Source: Lepidonotus clava (taxonomy: Eukaryota; Annelida; Polychaeta; Phyllodocida; Polynoidae). From it: a DNA stretch of 64,000 nt. Below the pieces are notes generated by a model. That model worked only from the letters and a program-made list of their open reading frames with translations, did no database searches and was not told the DNA's origin. Made by a program: the position numbers and the translations under genes. The stretch lies in NCBI GenBank assembly GCA_936440205.1, contig OW387134.1:66739427-66803426 (forward strand), in the 5' to 3' direction. This document shows, piece after piece, positions 11,193-22,289 of this stretch; the first letter of the stretch is position 1, and the number at the start of each line of letters is the position of its first letter.

Positions 11193-11270
11193 GCTGGCCG
11201 AGCGGTTCATCAGACAGACTATCCATCACTCGCTGTCTGTCTGAAAGCTGCACACTGACACCCGGCTTAT
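11193..11270 (+). pseudogene. tRNA-like box A (Leu/Ser type), decayed
   Basis: GGCTGGCCGAGCGGTTCAT resembles the D-arm/box A of leucine or serine tRNAs. No convincing box B or acceptor pairing follows. It is probably the head of an old SINE. An imperfect GACAGACT / CTGTCTGTC hairpin follows it. Confidence 0.25.
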
Positions 11271-11319
11271 TGCAACTGGTCAAAAGACTAACCCCCCTCC
11301 CGCCCCCTTTCCTAGAGCC

Positions 11320-11592
11320 CCATACCCACTAGACGATTGACCCACGGTCAACCAGTTTTGCGAGGAGTCGGCCGACGGGAGTTGGTGGTCGGCGTCAAAT
11401 TATCAAACATGTTTGATATGGGTTGGTGCTGATGTTGTTGGCCATTGGTATTCATATTGGTTGACTCTGACTGGACAAGGCATACCCACACACAGTCGGC
11501 CTATGTTAAAATCAGTGGACAATCTTCCCATTCAATCGATTTGTAGGCCGATTTATAGGCTAACTCTATAATAATCGTTTAGTAGGTATGCC
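11320..11592. mobile_element. MITE of the AGCCCCATACCCACTAG type
   Basis: Left end AGCCCCATACCCACTAGACG and right end CGTTTAGTAGGTATGCCCTTTA form an inverted repeat of the same type as the element at 4,901. The interior is diverged, with repeated CGG and TTGG words. Confidence 0.5.
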
Positions 11593-11599
11593 CTTTAAG

Positions 11600-11795
11600 C
11601 TCATGTTTCCACTATAGCCAATTTCAAAATCGGCAGTGGGAATAATGGATAACCATGAAGATGATCAGTAAAATGTTTTTAATTGTCTTTGAAATGGTAT
11701 GTAGGACGTATAGTCTTTTGTCATGTTACAGGTTAAAAGTAAGAAATTACCAAATAACCGTGGCCAAAATCGGCTGGTGGAAACAGGGCTTAACT
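11600..11795. mobile_element. MITE of the CTGTTTCCACTAGCCGATTTT type
   Basis: It starts AGCTCATGTTTCCACTATAG and ends AATCGGCTGGTGGAAACAGGGC. The interior shares AAAATCGGCAGTGGGAATAA and the TTTGAAATGGTATGTAGGA block with elements at 48.7 and 62.1 kb. Flanks are TTTAA / TTAA, consistent with a TTA target. Confidence 0.65.
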
Positions 11796-12037
11796 CTCCT
11801 CCTAACCCCCAACACTACGACCACCATCAGATACCACCTCAAAGCGTATAAGATTGGGAAATGGAGGGGTCAGGCCCCTTTTTGGGGGGAGACGGGCATT
11901 TTTATCATCTGATCTTGTTTCCTGCCACTCCCCCTATTGCTTTGGGAAGGGACCTTCCTATTCCACTCTCCAATGGGTCAGTCACCTTCGTAACATACTT
12001 TTCATTCTCCGGCCAAAATTTCCAGTAGACTCACTTA

Positions 12038-12497
12038 AGCCCTGTTTCCACCGAACGACATTCTGCTAAAGACGGCCTAAGACTAATAAAGATTTGTAAA
12101 TCTTTGATGGTTGTTCATGAAATCGTTCAGTGGAAACACAAAATCGTTAGTTAAGACATTTCTGAACGACTGCAAACTGAATGACTAAACTGGACGATTC
12201 ACCAACGACCAAATATCTAACCTGTTTAATATTTCTGGACGACATTTGCTCACGATTTCTTTCAGGGGCAATTAAAGGCTATTAAATCCATTGTTCCCTC
12301 ACTTTTCTGATCTCTATCGTTTGAAAAAATCGTCCAGATTGTCCAAGAATCGTTCAGATATCAGTATTTTGGTCGCTCAGTGGAAACAAGAAATTATTCA
12401 TTTGTAAAAGACTAAACTGACCAACGATTTTATTTTTTTTCAGTCTTTTGTAGTCGTCAGCAATCTTTAATGAAAGTCGTTCGGTGGAAACCAGGCT
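12038..12497. mobile_element. TTA-target MITE, AGCCCTGTTTCCACCGAACG type, copy 1
   Basis: Ends AGCCCTGTTTCCACCGAACG and the inverse of CGTTCGGTGGAAACCAGGCT are flanked by TTA on both sides (12035-12037, 12498-12500). The interior is full of CGTTCAG, AAAGAC and GTGGAAAC words and is non-coding. A second copy of about 436 bases lies at 25,169-25,604. Confidence 0.78.
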
Positions 12498-12664
12498 TTA
12501 GAAAACCACGATCGATTTTCACTTTCAGGATGTGTATGTAGGTCGTTCAGAGGGAATCTGGGTGAAGTCAATCTGATAACATAGCACCGTCAGGGCAGCA
12601 GCAATACACTTTACAAAGTGGAAGTATTGCATATTCGGAAAGGTTTATAACCCGTAGTCCGTCC

Positions 12665-12935
12665 CTGACCTACTTAGCTGTTACATAATAGGTCCGTACA
12701 CCCAAAACAGTCCATGGCTTTTATTGGTCAATTAAAATTTGCAAGGAACTTTTTTATTGGCCCTCTATAAATGGCTTGGGGAATACCTTTGATGGTTCTT
12801 GGCCTGCTGACTGGTTTATGGTCCTCCGTGCCATAAACCAGCGGCTGCAAAGCATGCTGGGATTTAGGTGGGAATTCCCACCTAAAATGGTTGCTGGTGT
12901 ACAGACTCACTTTGGGAAACAGTGGGTCTGGCTAC
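12665..12935 (+). repeat. Dispersed repeat, copy 2 (partner at 0.97 kb)
   Basis: Matches 965-1225 in the same orientation, with shared blocks AACAGTCCATGGCTTTTA, AAGCATGCTGGGAT and TTGGGAAACAGTGGGT. This copy has about 25 extra bases near 12,725 that contain a partial second TTTTATTGG motif. Confidence 0.6.
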
Positions 12936-13940
12936 TACAGACTAGGACATTGTGAGGGGTAAACGCTCAAGCAATGCGTGTAGGGCTCCACAATGGGAGA
13001 CCGAAGTGGGAATATGAGAAGAGGACTATTATTGATGGAGGAAAGATTCCTCCCAGGGCCGCACTACAATGCACAATCACGAATGCGATTATTGAAATAT
13101 AATATGGCGTGTGGGGAAATACACGCACGGAATGAACGCAATCCCAACCAATTTCGGTACAATCTCTGGTGGTTTTCGCCGCACAAATTGCACAAAAAAA
13201 CACAATGTCTACATAGACTGCAATTCAACTATTCATACAACAGAACATGAAGCGAACTCCTCTTGTATTTCAATGTATTCATGTGTGTAAATTGGGAACA
13301 TATCTACATGTATTTACCATGTCAAATCACCCTACCACGGATAGCTCATTTATAGTATTTTAAGCACTTGCAGGCTAATTTTGACCAATTTTGTTGACAA
13401 TTCACAGAGAAAAACTATAGAAAATTAGTAGAAAATTTCCATCTATATAAAAATGAATGAATTTGACTCGGAAAATATGTAATGTATATATATGAACATT
13501 TGAAAAATAATGATCTCAAGGTTTTCTTCAAGTCCAATTAGAAATAGTGACGTGATTAATGAAAATTCCTATGCAAAGCCTTGTGATTTGTCAACATATT
13601 TAATGCCCAGCATGCATCTGATCAAGGCTAACCTGCAGGTAAAGGTCAAGAAATTGGTTATCTGTGGTAGGGTGAATAATCAGAGCTGCATATGCGATGA
13701 AAGGTCATGCGTTGTTTGGAGTGTTGTGACGGATGATAACTCGGTCGTATGACAGTGTGTCATTGCAGACCCTTGCCACACGAGCTGTTTGCATGTTGGC
13801 CGTTGTTCATTGCCTCCCCGGCGCCTGCCTGTCTGCTGCACCTCTAATTACCTCCCGGGTGGCCAATAGGGAGGGCGGGAGTTGTGGGCTATTACACTTT
13901 TACAAATTCCCCATTTCTGACCCCAGCTGCCAATGTTTGA
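12936..13940. other. No gene recognised
   Basis: Mixed unique sequence. Open frames at 12,967-13,250 and 13,510-14,083 show no domain or credible splice borders. Confidence 0.45.
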
Positions 13941-13943
13941 CTA

Positions 13944-14096
13944 GGGGGCCTTCCATTAAGTATACATGTATGCAGCAAGGGGGGGGGGGGGGAGGTGCGT
14001 ACGTTCCAGTACAAATCCATGCGTATTTTAGCTCAAGGGGAGTGGGGTGTTCTAAAATTTTGGTAACTTTGCGTATGTACTAAATCGAAGGCCCCT
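13944..14096. mobile_element. MITE with GGGGCCTTCCATTAAGTA ends
   Basis: Left end GGGGGCCTTCCATTAAGTAT is the inverse of the right end (ATGTACTAAATCGAAGGCCCC), with CTAG at each outer border. A poly-G run sits near the left end. Related elements: 63,549-63,712 and a fragment at 16,543-16,615. Confidence 0.65.
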
Positions 14097-14342
14097 AGGT
14101 CCTTACATACTCCTTAGTCGCTTCAGATTCCTCCATTATCATACTCCTTGGTCGCTTCAGATTCCTCCGAAATCATCGCTCCGACTATAGCATTCTGGGA
14201 TTACGCTGTTGCCCGGCGGGAGGGTTTGACCCAGTTTACAGGGGCACGCGGTGATACCAACGTTTAAGTTAACGAAAAAAAAGGCTATGCTCGGAGCGAG
14301 TATTCCTGTGTAATCCAAACCGACTATGGAGTATGAGCCCTA
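14097..14342. mobile_element. MITE with CATACTCCTTAGTCG ends
   Basis: The left CATACTCCTTAGTCGCTTCA is present twice in tandem. The right end, reversed, reads CTCATACTCCATAGTCGGTT. The middle contains GCCCGGCGGGAGGG and an A-rich run. It abuts the next element and shares GAGCCCTA with it. Confidence 0.5.
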
Positions 14343-14491
14343 TACCGCATTCAGGAGTCCTCATTGCGCATGTGTCTCACTTTCCCGCCACTAGCTGTGG
14401 GGGGTCAAGCGTGACTTTTCAGCCAATCAGGACTCTCCATTTTTCAATACGGTGGCGCCTTCTGGGTCTCTCTCTAATGCGGTATAGTGCC
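14335..14491. mobile_element. Small MITE with CTATACCGCATT ends
   Basis: Left AGCCCTATACCGCATTCAG and right CTAATGCGGTATAGTGCC are inverted repeats about 155 bases apart. The interior carries CAGCCAATCAGG and GTGGCGCC. Confidence 0.5.
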
Positions 14492-15370
14492 GTCAAGGCA
14501 GGAGACAGAGGAATATGGATGAAAGACTGGGGTTCTTATTTCTGTGGTGTGGTAGGTAACCCATTCAGGCATTGTCCATCATGATGGCTAAGCCCTTTGA
14601 ACAACAGCCATACAGAATTACAGATTATACACTGTGCACATAACCGATTTAGGGGTCCCTTAGATTAAAGGCACAGGGTTAAATGTTACCTACCTATAAC
14701 CTCCTTATTATTCAATCTACCAACAAATTCTGAAAGGGGTATTTGGTTTATTAGTGTAGCTGTTGACATAAAGATAATGAAGTTATCTGTTCAGACATGC
14801 AACAGTGAAATGAAGGTAAAAGGTTTTGGGTAGCTTATCAGTGGTGGAGGGGTCTAGCTTGTCCCCCGAGTGGCCTGCACTGGGGGACAATGGCTGCCCC
14901 CATGGTACAACTCCCTACAGGCCTTATACTAGTTATTGGCCCTGCTCCCTCCCCAAAGATAACACGTGACTGGCGAACTAATCTCTGCTGTATGGCTAAT
15001 AAAGATAGACCGACCGAGGGACCCGCGTCAAAAAGAAGCATGATATATCATTGGATGGGATTGTTTTTTGCTCTGACTGTGAGAACAAGGGTATTGATTG
15101 GCTGTTGGTATGTTAGCTATAGGCTAATTATGAGGCAATTAACAACGGAATGAGGCAGGGGCAACTGCATGGAGGGAATGGGAAATTGTAATGAGTCATT
15201 TAAGCAATTATGTCACAATGTATGCGGGAAGTGTTGTAGGGCCAATCTGTCAAAAAAGACACTTTGTCTGGGTCGGAGAAGTCAGCCAATGAGCCATTAA
15301 TGATGGTAATTGAGGTTTGTTCAATTACCATTAATGGTGGTAATTCAGGTAGATCCAAATACCAATGGGG
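14492..15370. other. No gene recognised; small hairpin
   Basis: A short hairpin is visible at 15,293-15,336 (CCATTAAT..GTAATTGA against TCAATTACCATTAATGG). Open frames here show no domain. Confidence 0.4.
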
Positions 15371-15374
15371 GGGG

Positions 15375-15460
15375 GGGATGTTGTAGTGGGTAGGCTTTTC
15401 ACTTTGTTTCGCACATGGCCGGACCGGGTTCGAGTCTGGGCTGTGCCTGTTACCCAACAT
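15375..15460 (+). pseudogene. tRNA-like sequence with strong box B
   Basis: CCGGGTTCGAGTCTGGG matches a T-arm/box B, preceded by a weaker box A region (TAGTGGGTAGGC). The acceptor stem does not close. It is most likely the head of a tRNA-derived SINE, followed by sequence of unknown class. Confidence 0.35.
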
Positions 15461-15469
15461 TGCCTTGCC

Positions 15470-16540
15470 CTCGTTTCCACCCCCATAGATTCGACTTTGT
15501 ACAAGCTGAAAACGGTGAGTTGGTTCTGATATATACAGCCGAAAAACTGCTGATGGACTTTACGCTCCAACAATCATCATCATCCATATACCAACAGGAG
15601 GTCTCCAAAACTATCACAAATATGAACAGCCCAATCTTGATCTATTACCCTAATTAAATATACGACCAAATTGCCTTTTCAATTTGATTTTGTCCAGCGG
15701 TCTAATGTTGCAGTCCCTGGAGTCGAAGTGATACTCTGTCAGAAATTATATATATTGCCCATGAATTTTATCTGGAAGCAGGTGGTCCAGATCCTCATTT
15801 ACTTTTATTACAGGGTGATTTCAGCCAACAGTAGTACATACATACTTATGTATGCACCGTCCAGCATCTGTCCTTTGCTGTATACAGTTCACATGTCTGC
15901 TTCAAATTCACCATTTCACAAGGTTGTTATGCACATTGCATACATATTCTGTCTGAAAGGCCGATACCTTGGGCATAATAATAATTATATGTATATGTAA
16001 ATCGAATCTATACAGTTTAGTGGAATGCTATTCATCTTATTAATTGATAGACATCCATTAACAGATACAGATCTTTTTACTGATTCTATACATGTCCTTA
16101 GTCTGCTATACAGTGTAATGCATACAGACATTTTTGTATAACTTAGAGCGATACAAGAATGTAATAATCACAAGCCTGACAGGTAGGTGTTCTTAGTTTT
16201 ACGATTAGCTGGTATGCTTCAGATAGATTGTATCGAAATTAGTAGTTAGAGCTAACTAAACAACATGCCTTAAAGTTGGAGGGCTTAAATTCTAAAGACA
16301 AAAGTAGAATTTGTATTACTAGTGTTATCTAGGTTGTCCACAGTGTTTCTTCGGTACCAGCCAGGTCCATTTACATCGTCACTTTTTTGCCAGACTTCCT
16401 ATAAATTTAAAGGTCTTCATACAAACGGATCATCCCTATACCCCTCTTGACACTATCTCGACTCATTGGGCTCTTACACTAAGTACATTAAGAGGTGTAG
16501 TGTCAGTTCCTGTACACGTCCAATGCATGATTTTGTCCAA
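15470..16540. other. No gene recognised
   Basis: AT-rich. A possible 28-base micro-exon-like stretch at about 15,488-15,514 (CCCCATAG| ... ACG|GTGAGT) has both splice motifs but no supporting frame partner. Nothing else is convincing. Confidence 0.35.
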
Positions 16541-16542
16541 GG

Positions 16543-16615
16543 GGGGTTGGGGATGAGTTTGGTAGGTCTGAATATTCTTTTTGATGTGCATACGTACTTA
16601 ATGAAAAGCCCCTTC
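16543..16615 (-). mobile_element. Fragment of the GGGGCCTTCCATTAAGTA MITE
   Basis: GTGCATACGTACTTAATGAAAAGCCCC is one terminal half of the family at 13,944 and 63,549. The other half is missing or too diverged to see. Confidence 0.45.
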
Positions 16616-16688
16616 CCTATTGTAAGACTATAAAGAACTATCAAGGTAGATGCTGTTGATGCTAACTGTGGGTTAAGGCTTTTATTAC

Positions 16689-16783
16689 ACCTTAGTGTGA
16701 TACAAGTTTAGTAGTTAAGAGTTTAACACAGGGTGATACAAACCTGGGTGATAACCAGCCTTGTATCACACTGCAGTGTGATA
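16689..16783. repeat. Inverted repeat of AGTGTGATACAAG
   Basis: AGTGTGATACAAG near 16,692 is matched in inverse by CTTGTATCACACT near 16,760. GGGTGATA words lie between. A second AGTGTGATACAG follows. It may be a decayed relative of the large hairpin 250 bases downstream, which also contains GGTGATAA. Confidence 0.5.
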
Positions 16784-17022
16784 CAGAAACTTTTATTTTT
16801 CTAAAATTCATGAAAAAATGAAATAATTAAGAAATAAAAAATCTAACATATGCATTATCTGTGCAACGTTCATAGCTACATTTTACTGCTTACTATTTGT
16901 GGATTTGATGGATATCAAAAGAGTTATATGAAAAAAACATAAAAAATGTGCAGCATCACAGTCCCACCATCAGTGATTGCTGTATATCCTTCCTTGGAAG
17001 CTCAGACCTAACAGAAAAGGTA

Positions 17023-17200
17023 TAATAAATCCATAACCAACCTCGAAGGGAGTACTCGGGCAGTTATCACCCCTCGCCAGGACCCCGATATCAGCCCTCG
17101 GCCGGCCCTTCGGGCCCTGGCCTCGGGCTGATATCGGGGTCCCGGCTCGGGGTGATAACCACCCTCGTACTCCCTTCTTGGTTGGTTATATGTATTTATC
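17023..17200. repeat. Large near-perfect hairpin, arms about 80 bp
   Basis: The left arm runs ATAACCAACC...GAAGGGAGTAC...GTTATCACCCC...GGACCCCGATATCAGCCC, and the right arm repeats it inverted with only scattered differences. The centre is near GGCCCTTCGGGCC (17,103-17,116). The stem is GC-rich in an AT-rich setting. It could be a foldback MITE; outer ATAAAT/ATTTAT bases pair too. It has no coding capacity. Confidence 0.85.
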
Positions 17201-18048
17201 ACCCGCACCGCCGAGAAGCGGGCCTTACAGAGGCCAGTGCGTAATAGGGAGTTTCAGATTCCACAACGCACAACATACAGTACACTGGTAAACAAATAGT
17301 TTTGAAATATATTTTAAAAGCTGAGAAAAACTACGTTCATCTTCCGTTACGTTACGTTCATCTTCCAGGTTTATATTTGTGTATTGTGTCTACGCAGCAT
17401 TGAAGTGTCTGCGCATTTATATCATTCCTTGGAGCACACGGAAGACTGAAGGTTCTCCCTTTAGCCTATGCGCTATATGAATATATATGATGTATGCCAG
17501 CCGATTCAACCTATAGGCCCAATGGGACTCATTTTCTGAGAAAACACCTTTTTGCAACTGTCTAGAGCTCATGCCTAAAGCCACCAAATACGCTTAATGA
17601 TATCTCTGGCGATGTCGTCTGATACAAGATGTATAAGATTTTAGCTGTGAACTCTCCTAAGCCGTGTATTAAGAATCTACATCCGTCAACGGTTATGCAC
17701 AATGGCATCAGCTACCTGAGAGTAATTATTAACCTGATTCCAAGCCTGTGTGATTTCTTTCGCTATGAAATAGCTCAAAATAGGATATAGCACAAGGAAA
17801 TACGATCTGTGGGAATGTCTACTTTTCCCACTGCTGGTAATAGCTGCAGCTGCACGGGAGTCTCTTTTTCATACTGATATGAACAATGTGTACAATCTAA
17901 TGTATACTTCAATCCACATAATGATAAAACAAGGATGGTATCAGTCATATTAGACACCCAAGGATATAGGATATTACACTATTTTCCACTTGCAATATAT
18001 AAAATGAGATATAGCGGCACGTATCACTAGTTTATTCTTTCCTTGTGT
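17201..18048. other. Fragment of AGGGAGTTTCAG MITE, otherwise nothing
   Basis: At 17,248 AGGGAGTTTCAGATTCCACAACGCA matches the left end of the 3,478 element; its other half is unclear. The rest shows no gene. Confidence 0.4.
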
Positions 18049-18260
18049 TTTAAGGGCGCATCCCCACAGGGTGATTAGTCACCAAAGATATGCTGTAATT
18101 CTTAAAACAAGAGCTGTATAATTCATTGACACATCTCCGTTGTTGACGAATTACAGCTAATCTTTGACGATTTTGGTACAGCTAATTGTCCACAAAATAT
18201 CGGACATGTCCAATTTTTTTCACCATCCAAAGACGATTAGTGCATCTAATCCTCAGACAT
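18049..18260. mobile_element. Partial MITE, AAGGGCGCATCCCCACAGGG end
   Basis: TTTTAAGGGCGCATCCCCACAGGGTGATTAGTC fits the template of the TTA-target group (compare 63,816). Repeated GACGATTAG and CAGCTAAT words follow. The right terminus was not located. Confidence 0.35.
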
Positions 18261-18331
18261 TGTGGTGCTGATGGGATTCACCTTGATTGTCAACGACGAA
18301 ATGAAAGGTATTCACCTCGTGGGGTCCCAGT

Positions 18332-18735
18332 CCCAGCAAGCTTGCAACGTAGCAGAAACTTTCTGCAACCATACTTTTTAGTCAGTTTGTTACTTACTAA
18401 GATGGCACACAACAATTACATTATTGATGGTGAGGTTGAAACCTCACCACATCAGTATGTTATTATAATATCGTTTTGGTGAGGTTAGGACAAAACCAAA
18501 ACAGACCATTATAGAAACATTCTGTTTGGGTTCAAGAATGTAACCAGAATGTTTTGATAACATCACAAGGTCATGGCAGTATGCTGCAGCATAGAGATAC
18601 ATAAGATCTTATATATGTCTATGGTTGCAGCAAAGTAATAATATCATCAATAGAATATTAATGTTACAAGAACCAAATACAGAACCAACCAGAATGTTGC
18701 TGCAATGTTATAATAACTTTGCATCCTTGGCTGGG
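18332..18735 (+). mobile_element. MITE-A copy, near full length
   Basis: It runs from CCCAGCAAGCTTGCAACGTA to GCATCCTTGGCTGGG, with imperfect terminal inverted repeats (CCCAGC..AAG). Family blocks appear in order: AACTTTCTGCAACCATACT, GTCAGTTTGTTACTTACTAA, GATGGTGAGGTTGAAACCTC, AACATTCTGTTTGG, ACAAGAACCAAATACAGAAC and GTTGCTGCAATGTTATAATA. It is non-coding. Confidence 0.8.
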
Positions 18736-19011
18736 GTACTAGGGTTACTAGCGGAAACGCATAAATAATCATTACAATATTTACAGAGATTCGCTTTGAT
18801 CTTCTACTCTGTAAAGAAATTACACTTAAGCTGTCAGACTAGTCACCGGACGTGATCAGGGCGGCGATCGCACGGAACACCACATCGAACTCACCCACAT
18901 TAGCGTGTTTCCTACACGTCGGTCATTAAGCATAAAGAAGTTCATACCCGACTGACAGGACGGGTGGGCCGTTGGTCGCCATGGACGGAGTGATTTCTGT
19001 CCTGGGGGTGG

Positions 19012-19610
19012 GAGGTACTTGGTCTAGAAATGGGTACCAACTGCGGTTTGACCCACGAGGGGCTGTCGACTGCTAATTTGGCTGAAAACGGGGGCTGTCA
19101 AATGATCAAACTACCATTAAGGGGAGCTTTCAATATTAGATTATGTATAGTACTAGAGTAGAGAATAAAAGTTGATTTGTATGTTATCAGATTCCTTCAT
19201 AATTGCTCTTGAGCAAGTTATAACATTCTGAAATCAGATTGTGATTGAGAAATTTGTCGGTAACTGCCCTTTTCTAGAGGCTGTCTGTGGGCTTTCCTGG
19301 AAGAGGGGGGCTGTCAGAGTTCTGTGCATGGTTGTTCTGGGGGCTGTAAAACTCCTCAAAAAGGGGGCCTTAGTTTCGCAGTTGCAGGGACGGATCCAGG
19401 GGGGGAGGTCCAGGGGGTCCTAACCCCCCCCCCCTTTTTTTTTTTTTTCTTTGGTTGACCCGTAAACTACAAATAGAGGGGAAAATGCCCCTCGTGCACG
19501 CGCGATTGCACGCAGTTTTATGCTGACCCGCCCCCTTTCGAAAATCCTGTATCCGCCCCTGAATTGGTATCGGCCTTCATATCCTGAGTGCCCCCCCCCC
19601 CCCCCCCCGC
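19012..19610 (+). repeat. Dispersed repeat D, copy 1, split by a GGATCCAG element
   Basis: It matches 20,668-21,008: GAAATGGGTA(C/T)CAACTG, TTCCTTCATAAT, AACAGATTG/AATCAGATTG, GGGGGCTGT and a GAGTGCCCCCC end. The 177-base element at 19,385-19,561 lies between CAGTTG and TTGGTATC. Copy 2 is unbroken at that site (CAGTTGGTGTC). Confidence 0.65.
19385..19561. mobile_element. GGATCCAG-end MITE, 177 bases
   Basis: Left CAGGGACGGATCCAGGGGG and right CTGTATCCGCCCCTG are imperfect inverted repeats. The interior has AAACTACAAATAGAGGGGAAAATG. The copy at 24,385-24,561 is the same length and matches throughout. Confidence 0.75.
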
Positions 19611-19909
19611 TGGTGATTTGTGTGTAATATGTCCGGCCCCGGCCCTCCTCCCAGCTTGTTTACCTTGGCTAATAAGCACTTGGGCGGCGCGGAGGACTTA
19701 TCGCGCGGGGCGTGCGGTTACCACGGCCCATAATGAAGGCAGGGCTGATTTCAAAGTAAGATGAGTTTTGATGGATAACGATGGGGTGGGGCTGGTGGGA
19801 GGGGGGTTGGGGGACTTGAGGGGGGGGGGGAGGGATCTCCATGTCGCATGTCGATTATTACGTTCCTTGTTACCTAACTTCCCATGGTCCATGTCGATCA
19901 CCTCTAAGA

Positions 19910-20260
19910 TAGGGGCGTACCTAGCCCTAAAATCGCAGGGGGTTCCAGGTAAATAAAGGGGGTTCTATGCAAAGCTGAGGGGGTTCCAACTAGTTATCCC
20001 TATATTTGTAGTCAAATTGTATAAACTTTAAGAAATCCGACCCTCAGAGCCCCCCCCCCCCCCCCTCCCGGGAACGCCACTGTAAGAACTGCTCATGTCT
20101 CATGTCTTATTTAAGAAATGATCCCTGTCATGTTTTCATTTTTTCTTTATGTCACTAAGTCTCATGTCGCATGTCGATTTTAAGAAATGGCCATGTCGCC
20201 GTGTCGAATTTAAGGGTCTAGGGCTATGGGGTTATGGGGCAGGGGGAGGGGGGGTGGCGG
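19910..20260. repeat. Low-complexity and CATGTC-rich remnants
   Basis: GGGGGTTCC runs and a poly-C tract near 20,050 resemble the ends of another G-rich repeat. Related GTTCC-rich bits lie at 5,640-5,860 and 20,535-20,665. Around it, tandem-like CATGTCGCATGTCGAT words recur at 19,840, 20,090 and 20,165. Confidence 0.4.
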
Positions 20261-20667
20261 GAGGGGGGAATGGCCGCGTGGCCTAATGGGGCCTGAATAT
20301 TGGCGAATCAAGCCGCGGACGCAGCACGCTCCTCCGACCCTCCGCTGCCGCGAGAGAAAGTAGTTCCAGCATGGAAAGCGAACGCTGAGGATGAGAACAA
20401 TACCAGCTTATGCATGAGGACGAATTGATTATTACCGCCCCCCCCAACCATCCCCAAAACCCCACACCCCCTTTCCGCCCTTCCCTTTTCCGCCCAGCTC
20501 CATTCACAGGGACGGGCTGTGTCGTAGTAAGGGAGGGTTCCCGGGTTCTGGAACCCCCTGAAATTTCCCAAAACATAAGTTAAATATACGACATCTTGCC
20601 AAAAATGTAAGTCGGAACCCCCTTAGATTTACCTGGAGCCCCCTTTGAATTTAAGGTTGGCTATGCC

Positions 20668-21008
20668 CTTGGTGGAGGATGGTCTGGAAATGGGTATCAA
20701 CTGTGGTCGGACCCTCAAGGATCTGTTCCTGTCGATCGCCAAATAGATACTAGATTAAAAGTCAATTGTATGTAGTAAAGTTCCTTCATAATGGATCTGA
20801 AAAATGTACAAGTTTAATATCATGTTCTGAAAACAGATTGAGATCAAGAAATTTCATGGTTAATGCTCTTTGCAAAGGCTGTCCATAAGCAGTTCTGAAC
20901 AAGGGGGGCTGTAGTGGCCTTTTTGGGAGCTGTAAACAACAGAAATGTAGAAGTCGGGGTGTAGTTTCACAGTTGGTGTCTACTTTCATAATAATATTGA
21001 GTGCCCCC
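20668..21008 (+). repeat. Dispersed repeat D, copy 2 (unbroken)
   Basis: This is the partner of 19,012-19,610. The end GAGTGCCCCCC is followed directly by another GGATCCAG-type element. Related, more distant copies lie at 59,293-59,646 (+) and 62,575-62,973 (-), all with GGGGGGCACT ends. Confidence 0.65.
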
Positions 21009-21009
21009 C

Positions 21010-21218
21010 AGGGGTGGATCCAGAGCCAGTGCTCGGGGCGGGGTGGGGGGGGGGGGGGGCAAACCCTGACCCCTTATAAGAATGTAAAATAAAAACAAAA
21101 GATTTACACAGATCTTTGAATTTTAAGATCCAAAATTGTGTCCCTTGGGTCTAAGGGAGGGGGGGGGGGGAGGCAATTGCCCCCTTTGCTCCCCCCCCCC
21201 CCAGATCCGCCACTGCCC
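21010..21218. mobile_element. GGATCCAG-end MITE, subtype with GGGGCAATTGCCCC
   Basis: Left AGGGGTGGATCCAGAGCCAG and right CAGATCCGCCACTG are inverted. The interior includes GATTTACACAGATCTT and GGCAATTGCCCCCTTTG. The element at 57,478-57,655 is an inverted copy of the same subtype. Confidence 0.7.
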
Positions 21219-21739
21219 CCTCCACCCTAGCTCCAATACACTGGAGGAATTTGGCTCACGTCAGCCCGGGGCGTCATGACAAGGTCGTGCAGGCCTCCCA
21301 ATGCCTGTAAATGTTCCCATTGTCCGCCCCACCGCTTACTTAAGTAAACACTCACCACTTGGTGTCTCTTCACAAAGCCTCACAAATTGCACATTATTGT
21401 CGCGCTTCGTTTGGCGTAAAACGAACGCGCCCAGGGGACCTGGCTGCAGGGCGTGGCAGGTCTATGTATGTGAAGCGGTTCGTTTTCGCCCCGCCGCGCG
21501 CGCCGTTTAGTGTTATTTTCCCCGGGAAATGGAGGTACTTGTTAAGAGCTATCGGGGACCCAGGTGGTGGTCATTTCCTCCCTGAGATATCCTATTAGCG
21601 GGCGGGCTGAGGGGTTCTCGGCGGAAGGGTCCGGTGGTCAGAGTGGTGATCAAGCCGGACAGTGGTCACTTCACACTCTGCATCGAGATCTACCTCCGCG
21701 CCAGGAAAATGAGTCCGTGAGAGTAATCTTACAGGCCCA

Positions 21740-21960
21740 TAACTAGCGGGGGTGGTGGGGGTGGCAAACCCCTCTCTCCCCCCCCCCCCCCCCCCCTCCA
21801 AATTTTTCCAAAAGTTCCACCTTCCCTTCCAGAATTTAATGTAAAATCCCTAAAATTAGTAGGAAAATATTGAAAGTTCAAATTATTTAAAATATAGGCA
21901 AAAGTTCCACTTGTGGAACCTCGCCACCCCCACAGCAGACCCTGGGTACGGGCCTATTCA
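21740..21960. repeat. G/C-rich repeat with inverted GGGGGTGGC ends
   Basis: GCGGGGGTGGTGGGGGTGGC at the left and GCCACCCCCACAGC at the right are inverted. A poly-C tract and two AAAAGTTCCAC words lie inside. It is probably a MITE of the poly-G-end type. Confidence 0.45.
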
Positions 21961-22289
21961 GAGTAGACTCTTGTATGAACTTGGGAAAACTCGTCAGCAG
22001 CAGGGCTAAGATTACTAGGATTACTACGTCCTGTGACCCCAAAAATAGTCCGGCGGTTTCCGTTGGTGGTTTCTAGAACGCTGGGGCGGGCCAAGTGGCG
22101 GCTCCTCTTCAGCGAGCACTCTCACATACACCGAGGTGGTCAGGGGGGCAGAGTGGTCAGTCCCGGGCGGGGTAGGCTGTATTCCAGGGTCGTTCCCTGA
22201 CTCTCACTCTGTTTAAACTTCCTGGGCTTGATACAAAAAAGAATAAAATCCATTACTTAAATTGTTAGTTCCAAGCCCGAGACGGTTTA

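Noticed and set aside
15488-15690. Two FDFVQ-encoding stretches 190 bases apart as a duplicated exon
   Set aside because: The shared part is about 18 bases; one has splice motifs but the other does not.
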